Shown piece after piece: positions 36,901-51,900 of a stretch of DNA of 52,330 nucleotides. This stretch comes from Bacteroidales bacterium (GTDB taxonomy: Bacteria; Bacteroidota; Bacteroidia; Bacteroidales; P3). The notes under the pieces were generated by a model, which was given only the letters and a program-made list of their open reading frames with translations, was not told the origin of the DNA and did no database searches. The stretch covers positions 1 to 52,330 of the forward strand of contig WRKV01000002.1 in assembly GCA_009777915.1 (NCBI GenBank). Reading direction: 5' to 3'. Numbering within the stretch: the stretch's first letter is position 1; the number at the start of each line of letters is the position of its first letter. The position numbers were made by a program, and so were the translations under genes.

Positions 36901-39900
36901 GACGTTGTCGATTAAGTACAACCGTAACCGTGAACAGACTTGAAGTTCCGGAAGTTAGTTTCGATCATACCGTACTTTGTAACGCAGAAGGCACAGCCAC
37001 CGTTGTTACGGTAACCCCAAGCATTCCTGCAGGTTCTACCGACGTTCTCGAATATATCTTTACGCCGGCACCAATCAGTGTAGACGGAAACACTTATACG
37101 TTTAGCATGCCGGGCTCTCCGATCTTTGCTTCGACTTTGGATATTCGCGTAGAAATCATCAGTACAGACGGTTGTGGTCAAGTTCCTCAAACCATTAGAG
37201 CAAGTCGTCCGGCGTTTACCGTTAGAGATCTTTCACCAAGAGATACCTTGATTTGCGGTGGTGGCTCTGTAAGACTTCCGGGCATGACCGGTTCGGGTAT
37301 TGCCGAATGGTATTGGAAAACCGAAAACGGCACCGTATTGGATCTCAATGATGGTATTTCAACCCATCAACCTGAATCCTCTACATACTACGTAGTTACA
37401 ACCACTTCAACCATGGGATGTGTGGTGTATGATACCCTCCATGTAGCCGCAGAACCTAAACTCGAACTTAATTTACCACCAACGCAGATGGTTTGCGATA
37501 ATGAGCCGTTTACACTTACGGCAGCTCCATCGCTACCTGCAACATTAGTTTGGACCCTTGCCGGCGGAGCAACGAGCACCGGATTATCAATAACCGATGT
37601 TTTGGCAACCGGCGTTCCACAACGGATTTATTCTGTAACCGGTCGTACAGCGATTGGCTGTGAGGTAACCGAAAGCACTCAGGTTGTTAAACATAATTTG
37701 CAGATCTCCGGCGTTACCTTTACCCACGAGTTTATATGCGACGGCACCAGATCTTTGGTGAAAGTTACCCCAAGTCAAGCGGCATCTCCGATGAGTTCGA
37801 TACATGCGTTCAACTTTACACCGGCACCGATCAGCAGAGACGACAATGTTTATACGTTTGAGTTCCCTGTGGGTTCATATTTGAACTTGAAAACCGTTAT
37901 CACCGATGCCAATGGTTGTCAAACCAATGCAGATGATTACGCCATTTACGGCATACCGACCAACATTTCGTATCGTTTAAGAGATACTACGATTTGTTAC
38001 GGAGCACAAGTTATTTTACCGACTGTTACCGGCGAAGGTATAGCGGATTGGTATTGGTCAAATATCTACGGCGATCGTCTGATGAAATATGGCGGTTTGT
38101 CTTATGATCGTCCGAACGCAGCAGATTCGTTATATATCCTGACGATTATTTCTGAAATGTGTGTGGCAAGAACCGATACACTTCGCGTAAGCATACAAGA
38201 TTTCTGGTTAGACGTTGTGAAAGACTTTAATGTGTGCGAAGGTTCTGTATTTACAGTTGGTGGTTTGACCAGTCATCCGGCGTATGTAGAATGGACATGG
38301 GGTGATGGCCAAATGGAACCAAACTTGTGGTTTACCAGTCAGTTGCCGGAAGGTGTAACAGAAATGATTTTCACTGCGACAGCAAGGAGCTACAACGATC
38401 TCGGCGGTATGGGTTGTATGGCAACCGATAAAGTGGTTGTTCGTCAAATACCGGAAGGCGAAGTTGTGGAAATTATGTTTGCCGAACTATTCCATACCGA
38501 TGCTCAAGGAGAGATGTATATTACCATCACACCAAGTATCGTGAATACGATAACCAACGGAGTATCTTTATATGAATTTATTCCGGCACCAATCGACTTT
38601 GCGGGTAATAGTGTGATTTATATGATTCCGGAAGATGGTTTCTGTCTGTTCTTGAAATCCAATGACCCATCAGGCTGTATTGAAAGCAAGGAAGTATGTT
38701 TCAGACGTCCGGGATTCGAACACGTTAGAACCACAAGAGATACGACTATTTGTGAAGGCGGTACGGTAACATTAAATTCATTCGTAGGTAAAGATGTGAA
38801 AGAATGGTGGTGGGAAATTCTGCCGGACGGAACAAGATTAGAACCGGAAGGTGATGATAGCACATCGTACCACTCACCGCTTGAAACAACCGTTTATGCG
38901 TTGGTGATGATTGACAGTAATGACCGTGAACATACGTATCGCATTACGGCAACTGTTGAAATTCCAACTGTTGAATTCCTCATTGACACCATCGTTTGTC
39001 TAAATACACAAATTACGGTTGACGTTCAGTTATCACCGGATGTACCTGCAATTTACACTTGGACTTATGGCGGCAAAACCGAAGTAGCCCCTATTCGAGC
39101 GATTTTTGACCGATTTACAGAAGAAGATTTTGTAGGACGTACGTATATTGTGGATGTGGTTACCGCCTCAACATGTACGGTTACAGACAGTATCACGATA
39201 AAAACCTATCCTGAACCGCCACGTCCTGACTTTACACATACATTTGAAGGCACAGACTACTTGACGATTATGAGTATCACTCCAAGTATTCCGGCAGGAC
39301 CTGACAGCGAAGTTCTTTCGTATACATTCAGTCCTTGGTCTACAGTTAAACCTGATGGTTCATACGATTTCTTGATTGATCACTATCTTGATGTTAACGT
39401 AAGAATAGAGGATGCCAACGGCTGTTTCAGAGATACGTTGTTGAGATATGCATTGTCTCCATTCGCACATTCTCGCAATACGTTTGATCAAATTGTTTGC
39501 GAAGGCAATGAAATCATGTTAGATACCTTCTTAGGTATTGGTGTTGAAGAATGGTACTGGGTGGCTTTGGCAAATGCAGTAACCGAAAAAGACGATACCT
39601 TAACCAAAGAAGCCGACGGTAGAACTTATCACGCACCGCTTGTTACGACAACCTATCAGTTAGTGATGATTGACAGCAACGGACGAGTATACCGGAGTAA
39701 TGTGGTTGGAACTGTTACACCGCATGACACCTTAGTTGTACAATTTAATCAACCGAATAATCTTGATATTTGCGAAGGCACACCATCTGTAACTTATGTA
39801 CCGACCGTTACCCGAGGAGGTCTTAGTCCTCAACTATCTTATCTCTGGACAACAGAAGATGACTTCAGTTTTGTAAGACCGGATTCGTTGCGAGGTGTGA

Positions 39901-42900
39901 TTAGGACCCAAGATCTTGCTCCGGGCGAGTACGAATTTAATTTAAGAATCAGAAGTACCAGAGCCTGTGTAGGAGATTTGGATACGATATTGAAATTCAG
40001 AATAGTATCACGTCCGCAATTCGAAGAATTGTTTGAAAGAGACGAAGATTTGATGGCTTGTAAAAACTACGGCGTACCGGTGAGTGTACAAATCACATCA
40101 GGTACTGTATCTTGGTCGGGTGGTCTATGGCAAGACATCAGTGAACACAATGATGGTACAGCCGTTATACTTTCTCCAACGACCAGAACACGCTATATTG
40201 CTACGGTAACCAATGCAACAGACTGTTTTGCTCGCGATACCGTTTGGGTCGATGTTCAAGATTGTCCGTTGGGCGGAACGTTGAGTATTTATCCATGGCG
40301 TCGTAGCGGTTGGTGGAATACGGATTTGACTTGGGATGAAGTCGATGCTTTGGGTCGTCCGGCAAATTATACCGAAGAACCGGAAGTTGCTCCGAAATGT
40401 ACAGGCGAACGTGAACCAAGCACAATTCCTTCTTATGCGGATTGTATCTTAGTTGGCGATCCTGCCGGTTATGACGTTGTAGCAGTAGACACCATTTGTC
40501 AAAGCGATACCGTTACCCTTCGTTTCATCGGACTCGGTTGGACCGATCCGGTTGCAGGTATTACCGCAGAACTCACCTGGTTGATAGATTATGAAGAATT
40601 AACCTCAGACGATATTATGTTTGTAGATTCGTCATTCTGTCCGGATCATAATGCGGCATCACTTATCTTAACTAATTTGCCGGCAGGACGAGTTCGCGTT
40701 AATGCAAGATTACAAATGTCAGAAACCGTGATGTTCCAAACAGCGTCACAATTCATAACGGTTGTTCCTCGCAAAGAAGCAGAAGTTGGTATCACAGCCT
40801 CAGCACCAAATACCGTATTGGGTGGAGGAGCACGGTTCGAAGTAGAAGGCGACAGTATTCAAATTTGTGAAAACGAAACCGGCTTGCTGTTTACTGCAAT
40901 ATCAACAGGTGTAGCCCATTTGAATGCAAATCCGACAAGAGAATGGCAGTATTTAGGTTATATGACTGATGGCGAACCTGTCTATGGTTGGGTTCAAATC
41001 GCAGAACCGGAACGCCGTTATACATGGCATGTAAACGGTGTTGCACAACCAAGATGGGGTGATGCTCGCGACACAGCATTCTTGTATAGCAACGAAGATC
41101 AAGAAAAAGAACGTGATTCGGTTTGGGTAGAAATTTCAGTTTGTGATTGGTGCGTTCAACCGGGTATTGCAAATTCGGATACTATAATCGTAGTCAAACG
41201 TCCGGTTCCACAAATAAGATTCGAAACTGTAGATAACAGCATTATTGCAGGTATGATGGGCAGTCCATATCAAGGACGCTTTGCTCCGGATACCATGCGT
41301 AGAGATATTGACTCGGTACAAATCCATGCACTTGACAGTTCTATGGTAGCGAACCAATTGGTAGGCGTTCGCAGTGTAACTTGGGCAACCCATGCGAGTA
41401 TCGTGGATCGTTCCGCAATAGAGGATACTATCATTGTTAGACCGACCGTCAACACAACGTATACCGCAACATTGGTTAACGAATTCTACTGTACGGCTAC
41501 CGGAACCCTAACCATTCATGTGTTGCAACCACCTGCAATTACCTTACATCCAACCAATCGTGAGATTTGCGAAACAGGTGATGCATGGTTTGGTATTGCG
41601 AAAACCGGTGACGGAAACTTAACGGTTGAGTGGAATCGTAGAGATCAAGCTGATGCAGATTCATTCGCTTTGGCGAACAGTTCGAGTGCAAGCAATCCGA
41701 ATCCATGGTTTGGCGTTGATACCGACACCTTGTTTGCCGGCGGTTATTTGGGCACACCACTCTATCACCCATTAGCACCGGGCAATGTATTGGATAGCTT
41801 GCGTCATGTATCAGATAGCGGTTCATACTACTTTGCACGCGTTTGGTCGGATATTCCGGGCTTTGATACCGTTAAGTCTAATGAAGCAAGATTGAATTTG
41901 ATCAAAGCTGAATCCATTAACGCAGGTATCGATCCTGAATTGATTGCCGGTTGCTTGGGAGATGAATTAATCCTTCATTTAACTTCAGGTGATTTTGCTT
42001 CGGGTGACGGCACAGAGTACACTATAATATGGTATGTGAAAATGGAAAATGGTTCAGAATCTATGCGTTTTTCAAATGGAATGACGTTCAGACCAACCAA
42101 CTTATTGCCGGGAGATAGTGTTCGTGCGATTGTAACATCCAACAAAATATGCTTGCGTGAAACCGCAGACACCACCGAATGGGTTGGTGTAGAAGTTTCG
42201 ATGCCACCGACCGTTCAATTGACTTTACCAACCATTGAAACCGTTTGTGAAAATCTGCCGGCTGAAGTCATTGCCGGATTCTCAGAAAGCCAACCGAATG
42301 CCGTAATTACATGGTATATCAACGATGAGGCTCAACCGGAAAAAACACTTCCTGAAGGAGCTATCAGCGATACCTTCCGCTTTGCAGCTATTCCGGTTGG
42401 AGCAACAACCATTAGATTTGAATATACATTTGAAACACCATGTTCACCTAAAACAGTTTCATCACAAACGTTGATTGTTCCAACTATTCAAGGCAATACC
42501 ATTGCTTCTACACAAACCATCATTCCAGGAAACATGGCTGCTGATTTGAACAGTGCGGTTGCCGGACAACCGGTATTTGCAGGCGGAACATTAAGTCTTG
42601 CTTACCAATGGCAAAGAAATATCGGAGATGGTTGGGTTGATGCAGGAACCGGAAGTGGAACCGGTGCAGGGTCAGGAAGAGGTATAAACTTGAATCCTAA
42701 TCCGGTTAACATCGTTACAAATTACCGCCGTATTGTTATGGCAGGTGCTTGTAGAGATACAAGTAACGAGATTAGAATCGGCTTTGGTGAGATGGGTGAA
42801 GTTACCGATACACTCGGACGTGAATTGAAAGATACCCTAATTTGCTGGGATGATACGCTTGTACTACAGATCAGAGTAGCCGGTACAGATGACATCACTT

Positions 42901-45900
42901 GGCAACAATCTGTTGACGGTACGGTTTGGTCTTCAGTAGGCAGTTCGACATCTACCGTAGTTAACGGCAGTAGAGTGATTCATCGCTATGTGGTTACCAA
43001 CAGAGCAAATAGGTTCTATCGTACATTTGTTGAAACTCCTATCGGATCATACTACAGTAGCACAATTGGCGTGAATTACAGTCGTCCGGTGTTGCAAGGC
43101 AAAACTCAATGGGATACTATCGTTTGTGTAGGTACTGACGTGAACTTGTGGGCAACCGTCAACGATCAAAGTCGTTTTTGGATTACCGATAGCGACAAAG
43201 TGGACATTGGTGCACAAGACGCCGTTGTAACCCGCTTGATTGAGGCAGATGCCATGTTCTATATCCGCATGATGGATACTTTGAACTGTCAAATTTTCGA
43301 CAGCATCCGCGTTGTAGCAGGGGATACCACATCACCACAAATTAGTTTGGAAGTTGATAAAGATGTGATCTGTTCAGATGGCAGTGTAACGTTTACCGCT
43401 ACGCCATCAACGATGATCAGCGGTGCTACGTTGGCATGGCGTTCTCAACCGGTTGTTGGAGGTGTAGCACCATCTACATTCGCAACAAGCGGCTTGACTC
43501 AAACTCGCACAGCATCACAACTTAACGGTAATAACATTTGGGTAGAATTGACCTATCCGGGCACTTGTCGCAATGTGAATCCTGCGGTTAGTGAGCAAAT
43601 CGAAGTCGAGGTTGTGGGTACGGTTACTCAAACCCTCAATATCTATGCAGCGGGTCAGATTAATCCTGCAACCGTTGCGGTAGGCTCTGACGGAGAGATG
43701 AAGTTCTACGTTGAAGTGAACAACCGATTCACCGGTACAGGCGTTTGGACCTTGAACGGTACGCCAATCACTGAGGGCGTAGAGGCTACAGTTGTAGCAG
43801 ACACAGCATACTTCACCGGATTGAGAGAAATTGATACGGTAAGATATATTTCGACTTCTACATTCGAATGTGTTATCTCAACAAGTAAAGTCGTATCTCG
43901 TATGGTGATTATTCATCGCAATGGATCTATTGCTGATGCAGATGGTCGCAAGTTTACCGATACAGCAGTTTGTCTCGACGAGGCACTTGTATTGCAAGTT
44001 GCAGATATTGAGGATGGTCATACTTGGAGATGGCAACGCTCAACCAACGCTACCAGCAGTTATAGCAGTATGACAAGCTACGGAACAGCCGACTACACTG
44101 CCGATGCACAGACTACATACTACTACCGTGCACAAGTTAATACCGGTATCAGAACGTATTACACCACTCCGGTACGCGTGGTAATCAGCCGTCCGGTATT
44201 GATTGACAAAACCCCATGGGATACCATTGTTTGCGTAGGCACAGATGTTAATTTATGGGCAACCGTCAACGATCAAAGTCGTTTCTGGATTACCGATAGC
44301 GACAAAGTAGACATTGGTGCACAAGATGCCGTTGTAACTCGCTTGATTGAGGCTGATGAGATATTCTATATCCGCATGATGGATACCTTGAACTGTCAAG
44401 TATTTGAAAGCACCCGCGTCATAGCAGGCGACACCACATCACCACAAATTAGTCTGGAAGTTGATAAAGATGTGATTTGCAGCAGCGGAGCCAACAGCAG
44501 TGTGGTGTTTACCGCCAGTCCATCAGCGACGATCCCAGGATTTAGGTTGATATGGTATTCTCAACCGATTACAGGCGGTTACCCACTTATTATGGAACCT
44601 ATGCAGCTACCCGGACTCCCTCCTGCAGGCTTGACTCAAACTTACACAGCATCACAACTTAACGGTAATTATATTTGGGTAGAATTGATTTATCCGGGCA
44701 CTTGTCGCAATGTGAATCCTGCGGTCAGCGAGCAAATCGAAGTTGAAGTTGTCAATACCGTTACTCAAACTCTGAACATTTACGCAGCCGGTCAGACTAA
44801 TCCTGCAACTGTTGCCGTAGATTCTAAAGGCGAAATGAAGTTCTACGTTGCCGTGAATAATCAATTCACAGGTACAGGCGTTTGGACTTTGAACAGTATG
44901 CCGATTACTGAAGGTGTTGAAGCGACTGTTGTAGAAGACACAGCATATTTCATCGGATTGAAAGAAAGCGATACCGTTAGATATATTTCGACTTCGACAT
45001 TTGAATGTGTAACACCGGCAAGTAGAGTGGTTTCTCGTATGGTGGTTGTCAACCGCAACGGATTTATCACCGATGTAGAGGGTCGCAGATTTACAGATAC
45101 TTCGGTTTGTGCTAACGAAGCTCTTTTATTAACGATTGCAGAACTTGAACCGGGTTATACTTGGAGATGGCAACGTTCGACTAACGGTACTTCTTGGACT
45201 AACATGACTACATGGGGATCCAACCAACCGACTTATGCAGCGAATGCTACCACGACTTACTATTACAGAGCTCGTGTCCGTACGGAAAATGCAGCAAGAA
45301 ATTACTATACCGATGCTGTTCGCGTAGTGATTAGTCGTCCTGTTCTTACCGGCAAAACTCGCATGGATACTTTGGTTTGCATCGGCACAGACGCCAACTT
45401 GTGGGTAACCGTAAACGATAAGAGCAGTTACTGGATTGCCGATGGCGGTGAGAACGAAAATATCAGCCGTCTCATCGAAGGTAATACAACATTCTCAGTT
45501 ATCTTGCACGACTCGTTGGGTTGTGAAGTTAGAGAAACTATCCGCGTTCTTGCCGGTGATACTATTTCACCTGAGGTTAGCATTACGGTGAGTAAATCCG
45601 ATATTTGTGCAACCGAAAGTGTTGTGTTTACCGCGACGACTTCAGCGATGATCACCGGAGCACAGTTGAGTTGGCATCAAGAGATTGCCGGCAATAGCAG
45701 TCCAATCGTCGGACAAACCGGAACCACGCTTACTCGCACGGCTACACAAGTAGAAGACAGACATATTTGGGCACAGTTGACCTATCCTGGCACTTGTCGC
45801 AATGTGAATCCTGCTATTAGCAACTCAATCGAAGTGGATGTTACACCTACTGCAATTCATAGCATGGATCTCTACGCTAACGGCGTGAAAAATCCGAATG

Positions 45901-48900
45901 CACCAATCGTAATACCGTCCGATGGTCCGATGAAGTTCTATGTAGCAACTACAAACCAAGATGTTGGAGGTGGTGTTTGGACAATGAACGGTCAGCCGGT
46001 TAATCCTGCGGATGTGGAAGGCGATACATTGACAGTTAATGCTGCGAAACAAGGTTACTATATTACGTATACTTCGACTTCGAATGTATATTGTGTCAAT
46101 ACAAGAACGCTTTCACGCACTGTCTTTATGCAAGGCAACGCTTACATTACGCTTTCTGACGGCACCGAAGTAGAGGAAATCTCAGTTTGTGCGAATACGG
46201 TTCTCAAATTGAGAATCAACGAACTTGAAGGCGTTCAAGATTGGAGATGGCGTCGTTCTGCAAATAACGGAGCGAGCTGGAGTACGGTTCATTCGTATGC
46301 AGCATCCGGCGTAGAGTTTACGGTTAATCCGATAGATGGTTATCTGTATGTTGCCCAAGTTAGAGCGACCGACGGACGTAACTATTATACTAATCCAATT
46401 CGCGTGAACATCAGCAGACCTGTATTGTACGGTCAAACACCAAACGGCACAGTTGTATGCGTTGGAGATGAAATCGAATTAATGGCAGAAGTTGGTCCAA
46501 AAGACACATTCTACATTGCAGACGGTGCAGCCAATACATTTGTAATAAAACAAATCAATACTAATCAAACCTTCCCAATCCGCGTAGTTGATACATTGGG
46601 TTGTGAAATCACAAGCAGCATCAGCATTGTTGCAGGCGATACGGTAACTCCGAAAGTAAGCATCAGTGTGAATAAAGATGTGATTTGTGCCAACGAAAGT
46701 GTTGTCTTTACTGCGACTACCTCAGGCTTGATTTCCGGAGCACAGTTGATTTGGCATCAAGAAATTGGCGGCAATACCAGTCCAATCGCAGGACAAACCG
46801 GTACTACTTTAACTCGTACAGCAGCACAAGTTGTCGGCAGACGTATTTGGGCACAGTTGACTTATCCGAACCCATACGGTTGCCGTGAGTTTAACGTAGC
46901 AGGTAGCGAGCCAATCGAAGTTGAAGTTAATCCAATCCTTACTCATAGTGTAGACCTTTACGCTAACGGCATTAAGAATCCGATTACACCGGTTGCAGTT
47001 CCTGCTGACGGCATTATGAAGTTCTATGTTGAAGTTCTCAATCAAGATGATGGCGAAGGTGTTTGGACGTTGAACGGTATTGCGGTTGACCTTGCTAATG
47101 TAGATCATGACACCCTCACATTGAGTGGTTTGGTACAAGGCGATCAAGTCAGATATACTTCGACCTCAACTTGGAGTTGTATCGACTTCGAAGTTGTAAC
47201 CCGTATGGTTAACATTTCTGACAATGCTTATATCACAACGGTTGACGGACGTGAGATTGAGGATACTGCGGTATGTTCCGGCGAGATTGTAACCTTGAAA
47301 ATTGATAATTTGGCAGGCGTTCAAGATTGGAGATGGGTACGTTCGACTAACGGTACCTCATGGAGTGCGGTAACAAGTTACGCAACAGATCAAGAATTCA
47401 ATACCGATGGTACAACCGGTTACTTCTACGCTGCACAAGTAAGAACCACCAACGGACGCACTTACTACACGAATCCGATTCGCGTATTGATTAGCACGCC
47501 GACGTTGTACTACAAAACACCGAATACCACAGTTTGCGTAGGTGATGAAATGACTTTAGAGGTAGAAGTTGGTCCGAAAGATACGTTCTACATTGCAGAC
47601 GCAGCAGCCAATACATTTGTAACAACCATTATCGAATCTACTCAAACCTTTGCAATCCGCATGGTAGATACGTTGGGCTGTGTACTTACCAACAGCATTC
47701 AAATTACGGCACTTGACACGACTTCACCTGAAATCAGCATAACCGTCGACAAAGATTATATTTGCAGCAGTGGAACCAACAGCAGTGTTGTATTTACCGC
47801 GACAACTTCCGGCATGATATCCGGTTCTACCTTGACTTGGCGTCAAGAAGTTCTTGCAACAGGCGATACCAGTGATATTTCAAGCGGTGTGGCAACCACG
47901 TTGACTCGCACAGCAGCACAGGTTGACGGCAGACGCATTTGGGCTGAGTTGACCTATCCGAACGCTTGCAGAATCACTAATCCTGCTGTCAGCAACAGTT
48001 TAGAAATAGATGTAGAAACTACGGTTACTCAAACTATGAATATCTATGCAGCCGGTCAAACCAATCCTGCAACAGTTATCGTATCGTCATCTACCGGAGA
48101 TATGAAATTCTATGTCAATGTGGTTAACAGAATAGAGGGCGACGGAGTTTGGATGTTGAACGGCACACCAATCACTGAAGGCGTTGAAGCTACCATCGTT
48201 GAAGATACTGCATACTTCACAGGTTTGAGAGATAATGATATCGTAAGATACGTTTCCACTTCTACGTTTGCTTGTGTAACACCGGAATCTAAAGAGGTAG
48301 CACGTCAAGTTGTTATTCTTAGAAATGCGGTTATTACCGATATGACAGGACGTCAGTTTATTGATACGGTTGCTTGTGCAAATGAAGCACTTTTATTAAC
48401 GATTTCGGGACTTGAACCGGGTTATACTTGGAGATGGCAACGTTCGACTAACGGTACTTCTTGGACTAACATGACTACATGGGGATCCAACCAACCGACT
48501 TATGCAGCGAATGCTACCACGACTTACTATTACAGAGCTCGTGTCCGTACGGAAAATGCAGCAAGAAATTACTATACCGATGCTGTTCGCGTAGTGATTA
48601 GTCGTCCTGTTCTTACCGGCAAAACTCGCATGGATACTTTGGTTTGCATCGGCACAGACGCCAACTTGTGGGTAACCGTAAACGATAAGAGCAGTTACTG
48701 GATTGCCGATGGCGGTGAGAACGAAAATATCAGCCGTCTCATCGAAGGTAATACAACATTCTCAGTTATCTTGCACGACTCGTTGGGTTGTGAAGTTAGA
48801 GAAACTATCCGCGTTCTTGCCGGTGATACTATTTCACCTGAGGTTAGCATTACGGTGAGTAAATCCGATATTTGTGCAACCGAAAGTGTTGTGTTTACCG

Positions 48901-51900
48901 CGACGACTTCAGCGATGATCACCGGAGCACAGTTGAGTTGGCATCAAGAGATTGCCGGCAATAGCAGTCCAATCGTCGGACAAACCGGAACCACGCTTAC
49001 TCGCACGGCTACACAAGTAGAAGACAGACATATTTGGGCACAGTTGACCTATCCTGGCACTTGTCGCAATGTGAATCCTGCTATTAGCAACTCAATCGAA
49101 GTGGATGTTACACCTACTGCAATTCATAGCATGGATCTCTACGCTAACGGCGTGAAAAATCCGAATGCACCAATCGTAATACCGTCCGATGGTCCGATGA
49201 AGTTCTATGTAGCAACTACAAACCAAGATGTTGGAGGTGGTGTTTGGACAATGAACGGTCAGCCGGTTAATCCTGCGGATGTGGAAGGCGATACATTGAC
49301 AGTTAATGCTGCGAAACAAGGTTACTATATTACGTATACTTCGACTTCGAATGTATATTGTGTCAATACAAGAACGCTTTCACGCACTGTCTTTATGCAA
49401 GGCAACGCTTACATTACGCTTTCTGACGGCACCGAAGTAGAGGAAATCTCAGTTTGTGCGAATACGGTTCTCAAATTGAGAATCAACGAACTTGAAGGCG
49501 TTCAAGATTGGAGATGGCGTCGTTCTGCAAATAACGGAGCGAGCTGGAGTACGGTTCATTCGTATGCAGCATCCGGCGTAGAGTTTACGGTTAATCCGAT
49601 AGATGGTTATCTGTATGTTGCCCAAGTTAGAGCGACCGACGGACGTAACTATTATACTAATCCAATTCGCGTGAACATCAGCAGACCTGTATTGTACGGT
49701 CAAACACCAAACGGCACAGTTGTATGCGTTGGAGATGAAATCGAATTAATGGCAGAAGTTGGTCCAAAAGACACATTCTACATTGCAGACGGTGCAGCCA
49801 ATACATTTGTAATAAAACAAATCAATACTAATCAAACCTTCCCAATCCGCGTAGTTGATACATTGGGTTGTGAAATCACAAGCAGCATCAGCATTGTTGC
49901 AGGCGATACGGTAACTCCGAAAGTAAGCATCAGTGTGAATAAAGATGTGATTTGTGCCAACGAAAGTGTTGTCTTTACTGCGACTACCTCAGGCTTGATT
50001 TCCGGAGCACAGTTGATTTGGCATCAAGAAATTGGCGGCAATACCAGTCCAATCGCAGGACAAACCGGTACTACTTTAACTCGTACAGCAGCACAAGTTG
50101 TCGGCAGACGTATTTGGGCACAGTTGACTTATCCGAACCCATACGGTTGCCGTGAGTTTAACGTAGCAGGTAGCGAGCCAATCGAAGTTGAAGTTAATCC
50201 AATCCTTACTCATAGTGTAGACCTTTACGCTAACGGCATTAAGAATCCGATTACACCGGTTGCAGTTCCTGCTGACGGCATTATGAAGTTCTATGTTGAA
50301 GTTCTCAATCAAGATGATGGCGAAGGTGTTTGGACGTTGAACGGTATTGCGGTTGACCTTGCTAATGTAGATCATGACACCCTCACATTGAGTGGTTTGG
50401 TACAAGGCGATCAAGTCAGATATACTTCGACCTCAACTTGGAGTTGTATCGACTTCGAAGTTGTAACCCGTATGGTTAACATTTCTGACAATGCTTATAT
50501 CACAACGGTTGACGGACGTGAGATTGAGGATACTGCGGTATGTTCCGGCGAGATTGTAACCTTGAAAATTGATAATTTGGCAGGCGTTCAAGATTGGAGA
50601 TGGGTACGTTCGACTAACGGTACCTCATGGAGTGCGGTAACAAGTTACGCAACAGATCAAGAATTCAATACCGATGGTACAACCGGTTACTTCTACGCTG
50701 CACAAGTAAGAACCACCAACGGACGCACTTACTACACGAATCCGATTCGCGTATTGATTAGCACGCCGACGTTGTACTACAAAACACCGAATACCACAGT
50801 TTGCGTAGGTGATGAAATGACTTTAGAGGTAGAAGTTGGTCCGAAAGATACGTTCTACATTGCAGACGCAGCAGCCAATACATTTGTAACAACCATTATC
50901 GAATCTACTCAAACCTTTGCAATCCGCATGGTAGATACGTTGGGCTGTGTACTTACCAACAGCATTCAAATTACGGCACTTGACACGACTTCACCTGAAA
51001 TCAGCATAACCGTAGACAAAGATTATATTTGCAGCAGCGGAACCAACAGCAGTGTTGTATTTACCGCGACAACTTCAGGCATGATATCCGGTGCTACGTT
51101 GACTTGGCGTCAAGAATTGTTCGCAACAGGAGATACCACTAATATCTCAAGCGGAACATCTACAACCTTAACCCGCACAGCAGCACAGGTTGACGGCAGA
51201 CGTATTTGGGCTGAATTGACTTATCCGAACGCTTGCAGAATCACCAATCCTGCGGTTAGCAACAGTTTAGAAATAGAGGTAGAAACTACGGTTACTCAAA
51301 CCATGAACATTTACGCAGCCGGTCAAACCAATCCGACTATTATCACCGTGCCATCGGCAACCGGAGATATGCAGTTCTACGTCAGTGTAAACAATAGAAT
51401 AGAAGGCACAGGCATTTGGAGTTTGAACGGTACGGCTATTCCGGAATCAGACCCACGTATTGTGGAAGACAGTATTTTCTTGAGTGATTTGAGAGAAAAC
51501 GACCGAGTTACTTACACCTCAACTTCAACCTTTGCTTGTGTAACACCGGCAAGTGCAACCCTTGTTCGCAATATCACAATCCGCAGAGATGTAGCCGTTA
51601 CCGATGAAGACGGTCGCGAATTCGGAGACACGGTAGTTTGTTTGAACGGACAATTCACCATGTATGCAGCAGGTCTTGAGGCAGGAGATTCCTGGACTTG
51701 GGAGCAATACACCTGTTGGAGAGAATGGTGCGGTACTTACACGTATTATCCTTACAACGATTATTACTGTAGACGTTGCGGATTCAGAACCGTAAGCGGC
51801 AGTCAAAACCAACCAACGTTGAACGCAAGTGCAACCAGCAATGCCGAATATCGCATCCGCGTGGTAACCGCTAACGGACGTGTATACTACACTAATCCGG

